DNA of 21,976 nucleotides from Leptotrichiaceae bacterium (GCA_030532815.1 JAUNKI010000008.1:1-21976), one strand, 5' to 3'; positions 7,488 through 16,581 are shown, numbered from the stretch's first letter. Notes: a model not told the origin generated them from the letters alone. Numbers and translations: made by a program.

Positions 7488-9827
7488 CTATTTCAGAGTC
7501 ACTACTGTACAGCCGATACCTCCCTCATTCTGGTTGGCATCTCTGAATTCGGTTACATATTTTGAAGTTCTTAAAAACTCCTGTATTTTTTTTCTGAGTA
7601 CCATAGTTCCTTTTCCGTGAATTACATATACTTCATGATATCCTGTAAGCATTGCTCTGTCAAGGTACACTTCCAGTTCGGCTATCGCTTCATCGGCATT
7701 TTTCCCTCTTAAATCCACTTCTCCCCTTACTTGAGTGGACTTTAAGGAAGCAAAACTTTTAAACCTGTTTGTCTTTTTCTTCTGAATTTTTACAATATCG
7801 TCAACGGAAACGACAAGTTTCAGTATTCCCGCCTGAACCTGCACATTTCCCGTTTCAGGCATTACACGTAGAACTTTTCCGTTCTGGTTAAGAGTTTTCA
7901 CTAAGACTTCTTCACCTTCCTGAACATCTATATTTTTTGAGGAAATTTTTCTTTCTCTTACATTCTGTTTCTTATCAGCCATAAAGGATTCCCTGAGCAT
8001 ATTTAAACTTCTCTGGGCATTTTTCGCATCTTCCTTTTTTATTTCATCCTGACTTATTTTATCTATAAGGTTTTTAGCCTTTGCCTGAACTTCCTTCAGA
8101 TAACTGTCGGCTTCTTCATAAGCTCTTTTTACAACGTCATTTTTCTCATTTTCCACTTCGGTCATTTTCTGCTCATAAGTTTCTTTCTGTATTTCGAGTT
8201 CTTTTCTTGAATTTTCCAATTCAAATTTCAGAACTTCCAGCTCATCATTTTTTTCCTTTATGGATTTCAGCATCTCCTCCACTTTTTGGTTATCTTCACT
8301 TATATAGCTTTTTGCACTTTCTATTATTTCATGACTTATGCCATATTTCCCTGCGATTATGAGAGCATTACTTTCTCCGGGAATTCCTTCAAGAAGTCTG
8401 TATGTAGGTGACAGCGTTTCCACATTGAATTCCATTGAAGCACTTTTTATTCCCGTCGTATTGAAAGCATATGCTTTTACTTCACTGTAATGAGTTGTTA
8501 TTATTGATTTTATATTTTTTCTGTTCAAATAATCAATAACAGCCATTGCAAAAGCCGCTCCCTCCATAGGATCGGTTCCGCTTCCGAGTTCGTCCATAAG
8601 AACAAGAGAACGGCTGTTTGCAGTTTCAGTTATTTCCTTTATTTTCTTTACATGGCCTGAAAAAGATGACAAATTCTGTTCTATACTCTGTTCATCTCCG
8701 ATATCTGCAAGGACATTTCCGAAATGTCCTATTTCAGTTTTTTCATCTGCGGGTACAGGTATCCCTGACAATGCCATTAATGTAAGAAGTCCCGCCACTT
8801 TTAAAGTAACAGTTTTTCCTCCTGTATTCGGTCCTGTAATAAGCATAATATTTTCACTGTTTCCCAACTCAAAATTTATAGGAACAACTGAATTTTCATC
8901 TATAAGAGGATGTCTTGCTTCTACAAGTCTCAAATATTCCTTATTTATAATTTTAGGAACCGTACATTTCCTGCTTATGGAGTATAAAGTCTTTGCATTG
9001 AGAAAATCAAGTCTTTCCATGATTTCTCTTATTTCCGTTATTTCTTCCTTTTTAGCTCTCACAAGTTCAGTAAGTCTGAGGAGAATTTTCCTTATTTCCT
9101 CCCTTTCCCTTGCCTCATATTCTCTAAGTTTGTTATTCAGAGATACTACATTTAAAGGTTCTATGTATACTGTATTCCCTGTTGCCGATCTGTCATGCTC
9201 TATTCCTTTAATAAGTCCTTTAAAATCAGTTTTTACAGCTATTACATATCTGTCGTTCCTTTGAGTTATTATTCTTTCCTGAACCGCTTTCTGAGTTTCC
9301 TTTCCCGACATCAGTTCATCGAACTTTTCCTTTATATTGGCATTTATATTCTGTTTCTGTCTTCTTATGTCTCTCAATCCTATAGAAGCATCGTCTTTCA
9401 GATTTCCGTCATCGTTCACGGCATCTCCTATGAACTGTTCTATATCCTTTACTTCTTCAATATCCGAAAACAACACCCATAAAGCTTTATATTTATCTCT
9501 CGTGTTTTTGGCACGGCTTTTGGAAATTCTGTAAATTGTCAGATTTTTCCTTAAATCGGCTAAATCCTCCGCATTAAGGTATGAGCCTATTAACTCGATG
9601 GAATTCATATATTTCTGTATATCCGACATTCCTGTCAATTCAAAACCGTCATCAAATTTATAAAAATCTATCATTTCGGTCATAAGTATAAGTTCCTTAT
9701 CCAGTACCGACTTATCTTTTATAATATCCGTATCTATAAATTTTTCCTTTGTTTTTTCAAGTTTTGCCAGATTTATCAGCTCATTTATTATTTTATAAAA
9801 TTCCAAAACATCATAATTCTTTTCCAT
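7488..9827 (-). CDS. mutS2: MutS2 ATPase with Smr nuclease domain
   Basis: A 779-residue MutS2 (RqcU-type) protein. It has MutS core and clamp helices (about 1-310), the ABC-type ATPase with Walker A TGPNTGGKTV (331-340), SFSGHVKK signature (388-395), Walker B LVLMDELGSGTDP (408-420) and TTHYSE, a long charged coiled coil (about 510-610), a KOW-like basic patch, and a C-terminal Smr domain (704-779) with VDLRGK, the HGKG motif (about 737-740) and NEGGIGCTVV. The MutS mismatch-recognition domain I is absent, as expected for MutS2. Family members suppress homologous recombination and, in Bacillus, split collided ribosomes, with Smr as the nuclease or RNA-binding part. AAAGAGGGA precedes the ATG. 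It has its own extended -10 promoter facing the ABC operon. Confidence 0.95.
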   Translation of the reverse strand: MEKNYDVLEFYKIINELINLAKLEKTKEKFIDTDIIKDKSVLDKELILMTEMIDFYKFDDGFELTGMSDIQKYMNSIELIGSYLNAEDLADLRKNLTIYRISKSRAKNTRDKYKALWVLFSDIEEVKDIEQFIGDAVNDDGNLKDDASIGLRDIRRQKQNINANIKEKFDELMSGKETQKAVQERIITQRNDRYVIAVKTDFKGLIKGIEHDRSATGNTVYIEPLNVVSLNNKLREYEAREREEIRKILLRLTELVRAKKEEITEIREIMERLDFLNAKTLYSISRKCTVPKIINKEYLRLVEARHPLIDENSVVPINFELGNSENIMLITGPNTGGKTVTLKVAGLLTLMALSGIPVPADEKTEIGHFGNVLADIGDEQSIEQNLSSFSGHVKKIKEITETANSRSLVLMDELGSGTDPMEGAAFAMAVIDYLNRKNIKSIITTHYSEVKAYAFNTTGIKSASMEFNVETLSPTYRLLEGIPGESNALIIAGKYGISHEIIESAKSYISEDNQKVEEMLKSIKEKNDELEVLKFELENSRKELEIQKETYEQKMTEVENEKNDVVKRAYEEADSYLKEVQAKAKNLIDKISQDEIKKEDAKNAQRSLNMLRESFMADKKQNVRERKISSKNIDVQEGEEVLVKTLNQNGKVLRVMPETGNVQVQAGILKLVVSVDDIVKIQKKKTNRFKSFASLKSTQVRGEVDLRGKNADEAIAELEVYLDRAMLTGYHEVYVIHGKGTMVLRKKIQEFLRTSKYVTEFRDANQNEGGIGCTVVTLK

Positions 9828-9871
9828 TTTTCCCTCTTTAAATCAATATGTTGTATTTTTAGTTTCTTTCT

Positions 9872-9880
9872 ATTATATCA
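9872..9880 (-). promoter_or_regulatory. Extended -10 promoter for mutS2
   Basis: The minus strand reads TGATATAAT here, a perfect extended -10 (TG-n-TATAAT). The -35 region 17 bases upstream is just a T-run, which an extended -10 can tolerate. Transcription would start near 9865, about 38 bases before the mutS2 ATG. Confidence 0.6.
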
Positions 9881-9884
9881 AATA

Positions 9885-9913
9885 TTGTCTCAAAAAAAAA
9901 CGGAAAATATAAA
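9885..9913 (+). promoter_or_regulatory. Candidate promoter of the ABC-2 operon
   Basis: TTGTCT at 9885-9890, 17 bases, then TATAAA at 9908-9913. A second candidate lies downstream: an extended -10 TGATAAAAT at 9937-9945 with a poor -35, placing the start near 9952, about 31 bases before the TTG start codon. The first overlaps the -10/-35 region of the divergent mutS2 promoter, so the two could interfere. Confidence 0.5.
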
Positions 9914-9982
9914 ATATATCTTTTTTTTAGGATATATGATAAAATATTTCAGATATATAACTGTATGAAAGGAGCATATATA

Positions 9983-10681
9983 TTGGAAAAGGTCATACTT
10001 GAATGTAAAAATCTGACAAAAAATTACAAACTTGAATCCGCCTTAAATAACATCAATCTTTCAATAACAAGCGGAAAAATAGTAGGACTTTTAGGTCCCA
10101 ACGGAAGCGGAAAAACTACTCTTATAAAGCTGGCGAATGATCTGCTGAAACCTACTTCAGGGGAAATACTCATAAACGGAGAAAAACCGGGTGTAAATTC
10201 GAAAAAGATTATTTCCTATCTTCCCGATAAAAATTATTTCAGTGACGGGCATACTGTAAACCAGCTGTTAAAGCTTTTTTCGGATTTTTATGAAGATTTC
10301 AATGAAGAAAAGGCACGTGCTATGATTGACGGTCTGACAATAGATCCTAAAAAAAAATTCAGGTTCCTGTCAAAGGGAATGAAGGAAAAGGTCCAGCTGC
10401 TTCTTGTTATGAGCAGAGAAGCTGAACTTTATCTTCTTGACGAACCTATAGCAGGAGTAGACCCGGTAGCCAGAGAATATATTCTGAACACTGTTATAAA
10501 TAATTATAACAAAAATGGGACTGTTATTATTTCCACACATCTTATCCGTGATGTGGAGAGAATTCTGGATGAAGTCATATTTATTAACAAAGGCAATATT
10601 CTTCTCCACGATAATGTTGAAAAAATAAAACTAGAACATAATAAAAGCATAGACGAATATTTTAGGGAGGTATACAGATGA
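9983..10681 (+). CDS. ABC-2 type transporter ATP-binding protein (YtrB-like)
   Basis: A 232-residue ATPase subunit that energises a membrane permease. The start is placed at TTG 9983: the upstream in-frame ATG (9965) contains the Shine-Dalgarno AAAGGAG itself, eight bases before this TTG. Motifs: Walker A GPNGSGKTT (38-46), signature LSKGMKEKVQL (129-139), Walker B YLLDEPIAGVD (150-160), switch STH (184-186). The LSKGMKEK form and the short length match ATPases of the YtrB group found with ABC-2 permeases. Those are often controlled by a GntR repressor, but none is adjacent here. The stop overlaps the permease start by four bases (ATGA). The substrate is unknown; peptide antibiotic resistance or export is a guess from relatives. 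Confidence 0.9.
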   Translation: MEKVILECKNLTKNYKLESALNNINLSITSGKIVGLLGPNGSGKTTLIKLANDLLKPTSGEILINGEKPGVNSKKIISYLPDKNYFSDGHTVNQLLKLFSDFYEDFNEEKARAMIDGLTIDPKKKFRFLSKGMKEKVQLLLVMSREAELYLLDEPIAGVDPVAREYILNTVINNYNKNGTVIISTHLIRDVERILDEVIFINKGNILLHDNVEKIKLEHNKSIDEYFREVYR

Positions 10682-11511
10682 TAGGAAATTTATTTGATTA
10701 TGAATTCAAAATTACGGCTAAATTATTATTTCCTCTTTATATCTCGGCACTTGCAGTAAGTTTTTTAAATAAACTCATATATCTGTTTACAGATACCGGA
10801 ATAGAAAAATTTCTTTATCCGGGCTATGATGAAAATTTCGGAGGAGTGGATTCCGTAGTTTTTTCTTTCCAAATTCTGTCCTATGCTGTATTAGGATTTA
10901 TCATAATGGGAATTTTTACTTTAACATATTTCATTCTGATCAGCAGATACTGTAAATCCATGTACGGAAATGAAGGATACCTTACAAATACTCTGCCGAT
11001 AAAATCTCATCAGCTGATTTTAATAAAGTTTCTGAATTTCTGGATTTGGTTATTTGCAGGAAGTATTGTTATGATCATTTCCATATTTCTTATTTTACCT
11101 GATAGTTTCAGTACAAATTTTATTTGGAGGATGCTTACATCAAATATTATATTCATATTTTCGTCTTTTGCACATGCAGGTTTTATAACATTAAGTATCT
11201 TCAAAGAATTTGTATATTGCAACAGAAATATACTGATTATATTTCTGGCAGCAGCAATTGCAAATTTTTCAAATAATTATAAACTGTTATCGGGAATAGC
11301 TTTCTTTTTTATAATAAAGCTTCTTCTCGGTATGATAAGCTATGCAGTAATCAAAATTCCTTCCGTGATATTTCTTTATGTAAACAATAATGCGGATTTT
11401 TTCTCTTCCGAATTTTTTATCTCTTTTGATATTCTGTTCGGAATAATACAATGTATAGTAATATTTTTTATAACAAACCATATTCATAAAAATCATCTTA
11501 ATCTGGAATAA
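10678..11511 (+). CDS. ABC-2 type transporter permease
   Basis: A 277-residue integral membrane protein with about six to seven hydrophobic helices (near residues 13-35, 58-85, 115-138, 150-168, 175-195, 205-228, 245-268). It has an N-terminal MIGNLFDYEFKIT cytosolic stretch and the loop RYCKSMYGNEGYLTNTLPIKSHQLILIK, which is typical of ABC-2 permeases that act with YtrB-like ATPases (the tract TNTLPIK is the recognisable part). It overlaps the ATPase by ATGA, so the two are translationally coupled and presumably form one transporter. No second permease follows, so it probably works as a homodimer. It ends 45 bases before ppc. Confidence 0.85.
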   Translation: MIGNLFDYEFKITAKLLFPLYISALAVSFLNKLIYLFTDTGIEKFLYPGYDENFGGVDSVVFSFQILSYAVLGFIIMGIFTLTYFILISRYCKSMYGNEGYLTNTLPIKSHQLILIKFLNFWIWLFAGSIVMIISIFLILPDSFSTNFIWRMLTSNIIFIFSSFAHAGFITLSIFKEFVYCNRNILIIFLAAAIANFSNNYKLLSGIAFFFIIKLLLGMISYAVIKIPSVIFLYVNNNADFFSSEFFISFDILFGIIQCIVIFFITNHIHKNHLNLE

Positions 11512-11556
11512 ATACCGTTAATATTATTTCTGAATTTCAATTTAAAAGGAGGCATT

Positions 11557-14352
11557 ATGAATTCTGAAAATTTACCTATTACACCTCTCCTGTCAGTGGA
11601 ATTTGATGACCAGAGAGAAACACTCATGGAACATAACAGACTTTTGGGAACTCTTTTAGGAGAAACTGTTTTTACATATGCGGGACTGAATATTTATAAA
11701 GTTACTGAAAGTCTGAGAGAGGCTTCGGTTTCCTACTACAAAACAAAAAAGCATGAAAGTCGTAAAAATCTGTCTTCCTTTTGTGCAGAACTGAGCGACT
11801 TTGAAATTTTACGTGTCACAAGAAGCTTCACTTATTTTTCAATACTTGCGAATATCGCCGAAGATGTGTATCAGACCCATCAGCACAGAAATGCAAAATT
11901 CTCAAATAGACTTCAGATAGGAACATTGGAAAAGTCACTGCAAAACTTGAAAAACAAAGGAATAGACAGACAGAGGATACTTCAGGCAATGAAGGAGGTT
12001 TCGGTAGTTCCCGTTCTGACGGCACATCCTACACAGGTACAGAGGAAAAGCATTCTGGATTTAATGAGAAAAATTACGAATATTTTAGATAAATACGAAA
12101 ATGTAAAAATACATCAGATAGATGAAAATGAATGGATAGACGAACTGAACGGAAAAATTAAAATTTTATGGCAGACATCCATGCTCCGTACATCACAGCT
12201 TAGAGTAACAGATGAAATAAGTAACGCACTGAGTTATTACAATATTACTTTTTTTAATGAAATACCGAAACTGACAAATAAATTTCAGGAAATTTCCGAA
12301 AAACTCGGAGAAAATAAGGCAGACTCCGAAAAACTCATTCCTCTTACAATGGGAATGTGGATAGGAGGTGACAGAGACGGAAATCCTTATGTTACGGAGG
12401 AAACTCTCGAAATATCGGCTCAGGCTCAGGCACTTGCCCTGTTTCTTCACTATCTGGAAGAAATCGAGCATATATATCGTGACCTGTCAATGTCCACTAC
12501 AATGTCCGAAGTAAGCGAGGCTTTGAAAAAACTGTCCGAAGAGTCGGGAGAAGTTTCACCTCACCGTATAAATGAACCTTACCGTCGTGCACTGACTGCA
12601 ATAAATGACTGCATTCTGGAAACTGCTTACAGACTGTGCAGAGACACCGATATACTGCCTCCCAGAAGAAAAAATGCATCAGGTAAATTTTACGGTTCAC
12701 CTGAAGAATTTACTCGGGATTTGGAAACTATTGCAAATTCCCTTGCGGAAAATAACAGCGAAACTTTAATAAAAGGAAATTTAAAAAATCTTATAAGTGC
12801 TACCCGTATATTCGGCTTTCATCTTGCAACAATAGATTTACGTCAGGATTCGAGCATTCATGAATTATGTGTAGCTGAACTGCTGAAAAACGCAAATATT
12901 ATAGAAGATTATTCGATTCTTTCGGAAAGTGCCCGTTGTGAAGTCCTTTTACGTGAATTGGAACATGATCCCCGTATTCTAAGTGATCCGGAAATTCCCC
13001 AAAGCGATCTTCTCAAAGGAGAACTGGCTATTTTCAGAAAAATAAAATCTTTGAGAGACAGATTCGGAAACCGTATTATTGAAAAACATCTCATTTCCCA
13101 TGCAACAAGCGTATCCGACATGCTGGAAATGGCTGTCCTTTTGAAAGAGGCAAATCTTGCCAAAGGAGATAAAAATGTTTTCTGTGACTTACAGATTGTC
13201 CCTTTATTTGAAACAGTGGAAGATTTAAAAGCGGCTCCTGAAATACTTGAAAACTGGTTTTCTCTTCCCCTTGTAAGAAAATGGATGGAAAAAAACGGAA
13301 AAAAACAGGAAGTAATGCTCGGATATTCAGACAGTAACAAAGACGGAGGATATTTAAGTTCCAGCTGGGCATTATATAAAGCACAGAAAGAATTGACCAT
13401 TCTCGGAAACAGGTTCGGTATACAAATTTCGTTTTTTCACGGTAGAGGAGGAACAGTCGGTCGGGGAGGAGGGCCAAGTTATGAAGCTATTCTCGCACAG
13501 CCTGAAGGAAGTGCCGACGGGACAATACGTCTTACCGAGCAGGGAGAAGTAATCGGAGCAAAATACGGAAATCCCGATTTGGGATTTAAAAATCTTGAAG
13601 CTCTCGTTTCAGCTGCTCTGGAATCAAGTGCCTTAACTATAGAAGATGCATCATGGGATAAGTATGAAAATATTATAGAAGAAATATCTTTATTAAGCTA
13701 TACTGCGTATAGAAATCTCGTTTATAATACGAAAGGATTTACCGAATTCTTTTTTGAAGTAACTCCCATTAATGCCATTACAGGTTTGAACATCGGTTCA
13801 AGACCTTCGTCACGTAGGAAAAACCAGACATTGGAAAGTTTAAGAGCTATCCCATGGGTGTTTTCATGGTCCCAGACCCGTATAATGCTGCCGGGCTGGT
13901 ATGGAGCAGGTTCTGCATTTACCTTATGGATAAATAAAAATAGGGATAATCTTTCTATATTACAGAAAATGTACAGGGAATGGCCTTTTTTCAAATCGGT
14001 AATTTCCAATATGGACATGGTCCTTTCAAAATCCGACTTACGGATTGCTTCAGAATATGTAAAACTGGCTCATAATCAGGAAACTGCACAAAGCATATTC
14101 AGTGAAATCGTAAAAGAATGGGAGCTTACACTGGATATATTGAAAAAAATTACGGGAAATGAAGTTCTGCTTCACGACAATCCCGAACTTGCAAGCAGTC
14201 TGAGAAACCGTCTTGCATATTTTGATTCGATGAACTATCTTCAAATAGAGCTGCTGAAGCGTCTAAGACAGGGAAATGATTCCGAAGACCTTAAAAAGGC
14301 CGTTCATATATCCATAAACGGACTTGCTACGGGACTGCGTAACAGCGGATAA
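11557..14352 (+). CDS. ppc: Phosphoenolpyruvate carboxylase
   Basis: Converts PEP and bicarbonate to oxaloacetate and phosphate, the anaplerotic step feeding aspartate, malate and fumarate. At 931 residues it is somewhat longer than the E. coli enzyme (883). Catalytic marks are intact: VLTAHPTQ (His157), GGDRDGNPYVT, ATIDLRQDSSIHE, LGYSDSNKDGGYLSS, the flexible loop FHGRGGTVGRGGGP (about 627-640), QPEGSADGTIRLTEQGEVI, GSRPSSR and the C-terminal GLRNSG (usually MRNTG), whose glycine end belongs to the active site. The plant N-terminal phosphorylation serine motif is absent. AAAAGGAGG lies upstream of the ATG. No separate promoter was recognised in the 45 bases after the ABC permease, so co-transcription is possible. 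Confidence 0.97.
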   Translation: MNSENLPITPLLSVEFDDQRETLMEHNRLLGTLLGETVFTYAGLNIYKVTESLREASVSYYKTKKHESRKNLSSFCAELSDFEILRVTRSFTYFSILANIAEDVYQTHQHRNAKFSNRLQIGTLEKSLQNLKNKGIDRQRILQAMKEVSVVPVLTAHPTQVQRKSILDLMRKITNILDKYENVKIHQIDENEWIDELNGKIKILWQTSMLRTSQLRVTDEISNALSYYNITFFNEIPKLTNKFQEISEKLGENKADSEKLIPLTMGMWIGGDRDGNPYVTEETLEISAQAQALALFLHYLEEIEHIYRDLSMSTTMSEVSEALKKLSEESGEVSPHRINEPYRRALTAINDCILETAYRLCRDTDILPPRRKNASGKFYGSPEEFTRDLETIANSLAENNSETLIKGNLKNLISATRIFGFHLATIDLRQDSSIHELCVAELLKNANIIEDYSILSESARCEVLLRELEHDPRILSDPEIPQSDLLKGELAIFRKIKSLRDRFGNRIIEKHLISHATSVSDMLEMAVLLKEANLAKGDKNVFCDLQIVPLFETVEDLKAAPEILENWFSLPLVRKWMEKNGKKQEVMLGYSDSNKDGGYLSSSWALYKAQKELTILGNRFGIQISFFHGRGGTVGRGGGPSYEAILAQPEGSADGTIRLTEQGEVIGAKYGNPDLGFKNLEALVSAALESSALTIEDASWDKYENIIEEISLLSYTAYRNLVYNTKGFTEFFFEVTPINAITGLNIGSRPSSRRKNQTLESLRAIPWVFSWSQTRIMLPGWYGAGSAFTLWINKNRDNLSILQKMYREWPFFKSVISNMDMVLSKSDLRIASEYVKLAHNQETAQSIFSEIVKEWELTLDILKKITGNEVLLHDNPELASSLRNRLAYFDSMNYLQIELLKRLRQGNDSEDLKKAVHISINGLATGLRNSG

Positions 14353-14370
14353 AAAATATTCCTAAAAAAC

Positions 14371-14399
14371 TTGTAATAATTTACGGAATATGATAAAAT
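14371..14399 (+). promoter_or_regulatory. rpmB promoter
   Basis: TTGTAA (14371-14376), 17 bases, TAAAAT (14394-14399), with a TG extension (TGATAAAAT, 14391-14399). A transcript would begin near 14406, giving a leader of about 25 bases that carries AAAGGAGG. Confidence 0.6.
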
Positions 14400-14430
14400 A
14401 AATTTCGATATGTGTAAAGGAGGTAGATTT

Positions 14431-14694
14431 ATGCAAATATGTGAAGTTTTCGGAAAAAAAGTGGGACACGGAAACATGGTCAGTCATTCCCATAGAGCTA
14501 CAAAAAGAATATGGAGACCTAATCTTCAGACAATGACATTAAATGTCGACGGTTCCCAATTAAAAGTAAGAGTATGTACTAAAGCTATGAAAACATTAAA
14601 AGGTAAAAATGTTGATCAAGTTAAAAAAATATTATTGGAAAATAAAGATAACTTAAGCCCAAGAATTTCAAAAGTACTATTTTCCTCAAAGTAA
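14431..14694 (+). CDS. rpmB: Large-subunit ribosomal protein bL28
   Basis: An 87-residue L28. The start is ATG 14431, seven bases after AAAGGAGG; the in-frame ATG at 14410 lies upstream of that site and would add residues not seen in the family. Recognisable: MQICEVFGKKVGHGNMVSHS, then ATKRIWRPNLQ, the basic rRNA-binding strand LKVRVCTKAMKTLKG, and a C-terminal helix. Only the first cysteine of the zinc-type CxxC pairs is kept (Cys4, plus Cys in RVCTKAM), so this is a zinc-independent form. It is a single-gene transcript, with its own promoter and a strong terminator immediately behind it. Confidence 0.95.
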   Translation: MQICEVFGKKVGHGNMVSHSHRATKRIWRPNLQTMTLNVDGSQLKVRVCTKAMKTLKGKNVDQVKKILLENKDNLSPRISKVLFSSK

Positions 14695-14722
14695 GTTTAT
14701 AAAAAAGTAAACTTACTTTTTT
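14689..14722 (+). terminator. Intrinsic terminator after rpmB
   Basis: An 11-base perfect stem, AAGTAAGTTTA (14689-14699) with TAAACTTACTT (14708-14718), an eight-base A-rich loop, and a T6 run at 14717-14722. It starts inside the last codons of rpmB. Confidence 0.9.
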
Positions 14723-14964
14723 ATTTATGAAAAATATAATAGTTATTGCAAATATTATATTTCCTATTCTTTTTGAAAAAATACGGCAAATTTTTCACAA
14801 TTCAGATTATTTTGTACTCAACCTTCTTGCCGTGAATTTTCATTTCTACCCTCTCATTTCAGCTGTTGACTCTTCTGTACTTTGTAAAAAAAGCTTTGCA
14901 AAAAACTTCCAACTCAGATCTTACAGCATGAGAGATGTAATAAGTAAGCGTCGTAAAAACAGTT
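14723..14964. other. Gap between rpmB terminator and DUF554 promoter
   Basis: An open frame crosses this stretch (14727-14987), but its ATG has no ribosome site, its composition is that of non-coding DNA, and it runs into the next promoter, so I do not call it. One inverted repeat is visible: ACGGCAA (14783-14789) and TTGCCGT (14827-14833). On the minus strand this is followed by six T, so it could end a short minus-strand transcript. No promoter for one was recognised. Confidence 0.4.
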
Positions 14965-14993
14965 TTGTCATTTACACTCATTTATGATATAAT
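14965..14993 (+). promoter_or_regulatory. Promoter of the DUF554 - Crp/Fnr operon
   Basis: TTGTCA (14965-14970), exactly 17 bases, TATAAT (14988-14993), preceded by TG (extended -10 TGATATAAT). This is 11 of 12 consensus bases. The start would be near 15000, leaving about 26 bases of leader with GAAAGGAAAA. Confidence 0.85.
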
Positions 14994-15025
14994 TTTTATT
15001 AAAATAACTGTTTGAAAGGAAAACA

Positions 15026-15748
15026 ATGGGGATTATTACTGATTTTTTGGCAATTATAGCGGGAAGTCTTCTCGGACTGATTATCGGAAATAAATTTAAA
15101 GAAAATCTGAGAAATATTATAATGGACTGTATAAGTGTATTCATTATAATTTCAGGAGTAAAAAACACTCTTAATTCCGGTCGTGATATTATCGTCCTGA
15201 TATATCTGATAGTAGGTTCTATTATCGGGCAGATTATCGACATAGATTTACAAATAAAAAAATTAAGTATTTTTGTTGAAAACAGATTTTCAAAAGTTTC
15301 ATCTGTTTCTGTTAAAAGTGAAAACTCTCTTGAAAGCGAAGAAAAAAATTCCAATTTTGCCAAAGGTTTTTCCATTACTACCATACTTTACTGTGTAGGG
15401 GCTATGGCTATTATCGGTTCTATTAACAGCGGACTTACAGGTGATAACAGAATATTGAACATAAAAGCCATTTTGGACGGTACTACAGCTATTATTTTTG
15501 CATCGGTATACGGTATCGGTGTTATGTTTTCAGCATTTTCCGCACTTTTATATCAGGGAATCTTTTATCTTTTTGCAAGTCACATAAAATCCCTCCTGAC
15601 ACCTCAGGCAGTATCGGACCTGAATTTTTTGGGTGGCATAATGATATGTGCTTTGGGAATTAATGTCCTCCTGAAAAAAAATATAAAAGTTGCAAATATG
15701 CTACCTTCTCTTTTTATTCCCATAATTGTCGGAATATTTTTAAAATAA
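15026..15748 (+). CDS. DUF554 family membrane protein (YqgA/YdfK-like)
   Basis: A 240-residue polytopic membrane protein. It is recognised by the Gly-rich N-terminus (IIAGSLLGLIIGNKFKENLR), IVGSIIGQIIDID, the conserved YCVGAMAIIGSINSGL followed by GD and LDGTTAIIFASVYGIGVMFSA, and a C-terminal GGIMICALGINVL with an NMLPSLFIPI end. About six to seven membrane helices are visible, with a charged, Ser/Glu-rich cytosolic insert (about residues 90-118) between the two halves. The family is widespread and its transported substrate is not established. GAAAGGAAAA precedes the ATG. The Crp/Fnr gene begins 19 bases after its stop, so the pair is probably co-transcribed and functionally linked. Confidence 0.87.
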   Translation: MGIITDFLAIIAGSLLGLIIGNKFKENLRNIIMDCISVFIIISGVKNTLNSGRDIIVLIYLIVGSIIGQIIDIDLQIKKLSIFVENRFSKVSSVSVKSENSLESEEKNSNFAKGFSITTILYCVGAMAIIGSINSGLTGDNRILNIKAILDGTTAIIFASVYGIGVMFSAFSALLYQGIFYLFASHIKSLLTPQAVSDLNFLGGIMICALGINVLLKKNIKVANMLPSLFIPIIVGIFLK

Positions 15749-15767
15749 TTTTCATAAGGAGGTTGTC

Positions 15768-16436
15768 GTGAAATCTGCCGAACTTTATAAAATGATGTTA
15801 AAGATTCCTTTATTTAGAGATTTTAATATTAATGAAATTAAAAAAATTTTTCAAAAAATAAATTTTCAAATTAAAAATTACGAAAAAAATGAATCTGTAT
15901 TTTTCAGAGGAGACCCCATCGAACATATTATTATAATCCTTGAAGGAGCTTCCAAAGGAGAAATGCAGAAATTTAACGGGGATACTATTACTATTGACTA
16001 TATAAAACCCTATCAGCTCATTGCTCCGGCTTTTATATTCGGCGACACTAAAGTTTTCCCTGTAGATTTAATATCTATAGAAAAATCAAAGTTTTTATTT
16101 TTTAACAAGAAGGATTTTGTCGAAGTTATGCAGACGGATAAGAGACTTCTTCTAAATTTTTTAGATGAAATTTCCAATAAAGGACAGCTTTTATCCAAAA
16201 GAATATGGTTTAATTTTGTAAACAAGACTATAAACGAAAAAATTCTGAGTTATATTAAGGAAAATCAGAAAGACGGTATTATTTCATTTAAACCCAACAT
16301 ATCAGAACTGTCAAAAAAATTTGAAGTTACACGTCCTTCCCTTTCAAGAGAAATTTCAGTATTATGTGATAAAAAAATTTTAATAAAACTGCAAAGCAAT
16401 AAATATAAAATAAATTTTTCTAACTTTCAGGAATAA
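15768..16436 (+). CDS. Crp/Fnr-family transcription regulator
   Basis: A 222-residue regulator starting at GTG, with AAGGAGG six bases upstream. The N-terminal half is a cyclic-nucleotide-binding-type beta barrel (about 20-120: ESVFFRGDPIEHIIIILEG is the conserved entry, with EGASKGEMQKFNGD). Next come a dimerisation helix (about 125-150) and a C-terminal winged helix with FKPNISELSKKFEVTRPSLSREISVL as the helix-turn-helix. There are no N-terminal cysteines for an Fnr iron-sulphur cluster, and the arginine-serine pair that binds cAMP in Crp is not seen, so the signal is unknown. The layout resembles Crp-like regulators of redox or nitrosative stress genes in anaerobes. It probably regulates its own operon. 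Two hairpins follow. Confidence 0.87.
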   Translation: MKSAELYKMMLKIPLFRDFNINEIKKIFQKINFQIKNYEKNESVFFRGDPIEHIIIILEGASKGEMQKFNGDTITIDYIKPYQLIAPAFIFGDTKVFPVDLISIEKSKFLFFNKKDFVEVMQTDKRLLLNFLDEISNKGQLLSKRIWFNFVNKTINEKILSYIKENQKDGIISFKPNISELSKKFEVTRPSLSREISVLCDKKILIKLQSNKYKINFSNFQE

Positions 16437-16441
16437 AAGGA

Positions 16442-16469
16442 AAAAGAGTGGTTGGGGTTCCACTCTTTT
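16442..16469 (+). terminator. Strong hairpin after the Crp/Fnr gene
   Basis: AAAAGAGTGG (16442-16451) and CCACTCTTTT (16460-16469) form a perfect 10-base stem with the loop TTGGGGTT. The T4 lies within the stem, not after it, so on its own it is a modest terminator. It lies five bases after the stop codon. Confidence 0.75.
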
Positions 16470-16489
16470 CAGTAACGCTATGAAAAGAC

Positions 16490-16510
16490 AAAAAAGATAA
16501 AATCTTTTTT
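16490..16510 (+). terminator. Second A/T hairpin with T6
   Basis: AAAAAAGAT (16490-16498), loop AAA, ATCTTTTTT (16502-16510). An A-tract/T-tract hairpin that reads as a bidirectional terminator. It backs up the hairpin at 16442-16469 and could also stop transcripts coming from the minus-strand RNA gene. Confidence 0.6.
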
Positions 16511-16581
16511 AAAAATAAGTACTATTAAATATATACCCTATTTTTTTTAAATTCAAAATTTTTTTTGTAATTTTTTTATAC

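Noticed and set aside
14727..14987. 86-codon open frame between rpmB and the DUF554 gene
   Set aside because: No ribosome binding site, begins inside the terminator tail, overlaps the DUF554 promoter, and the translation shows no family pattern.
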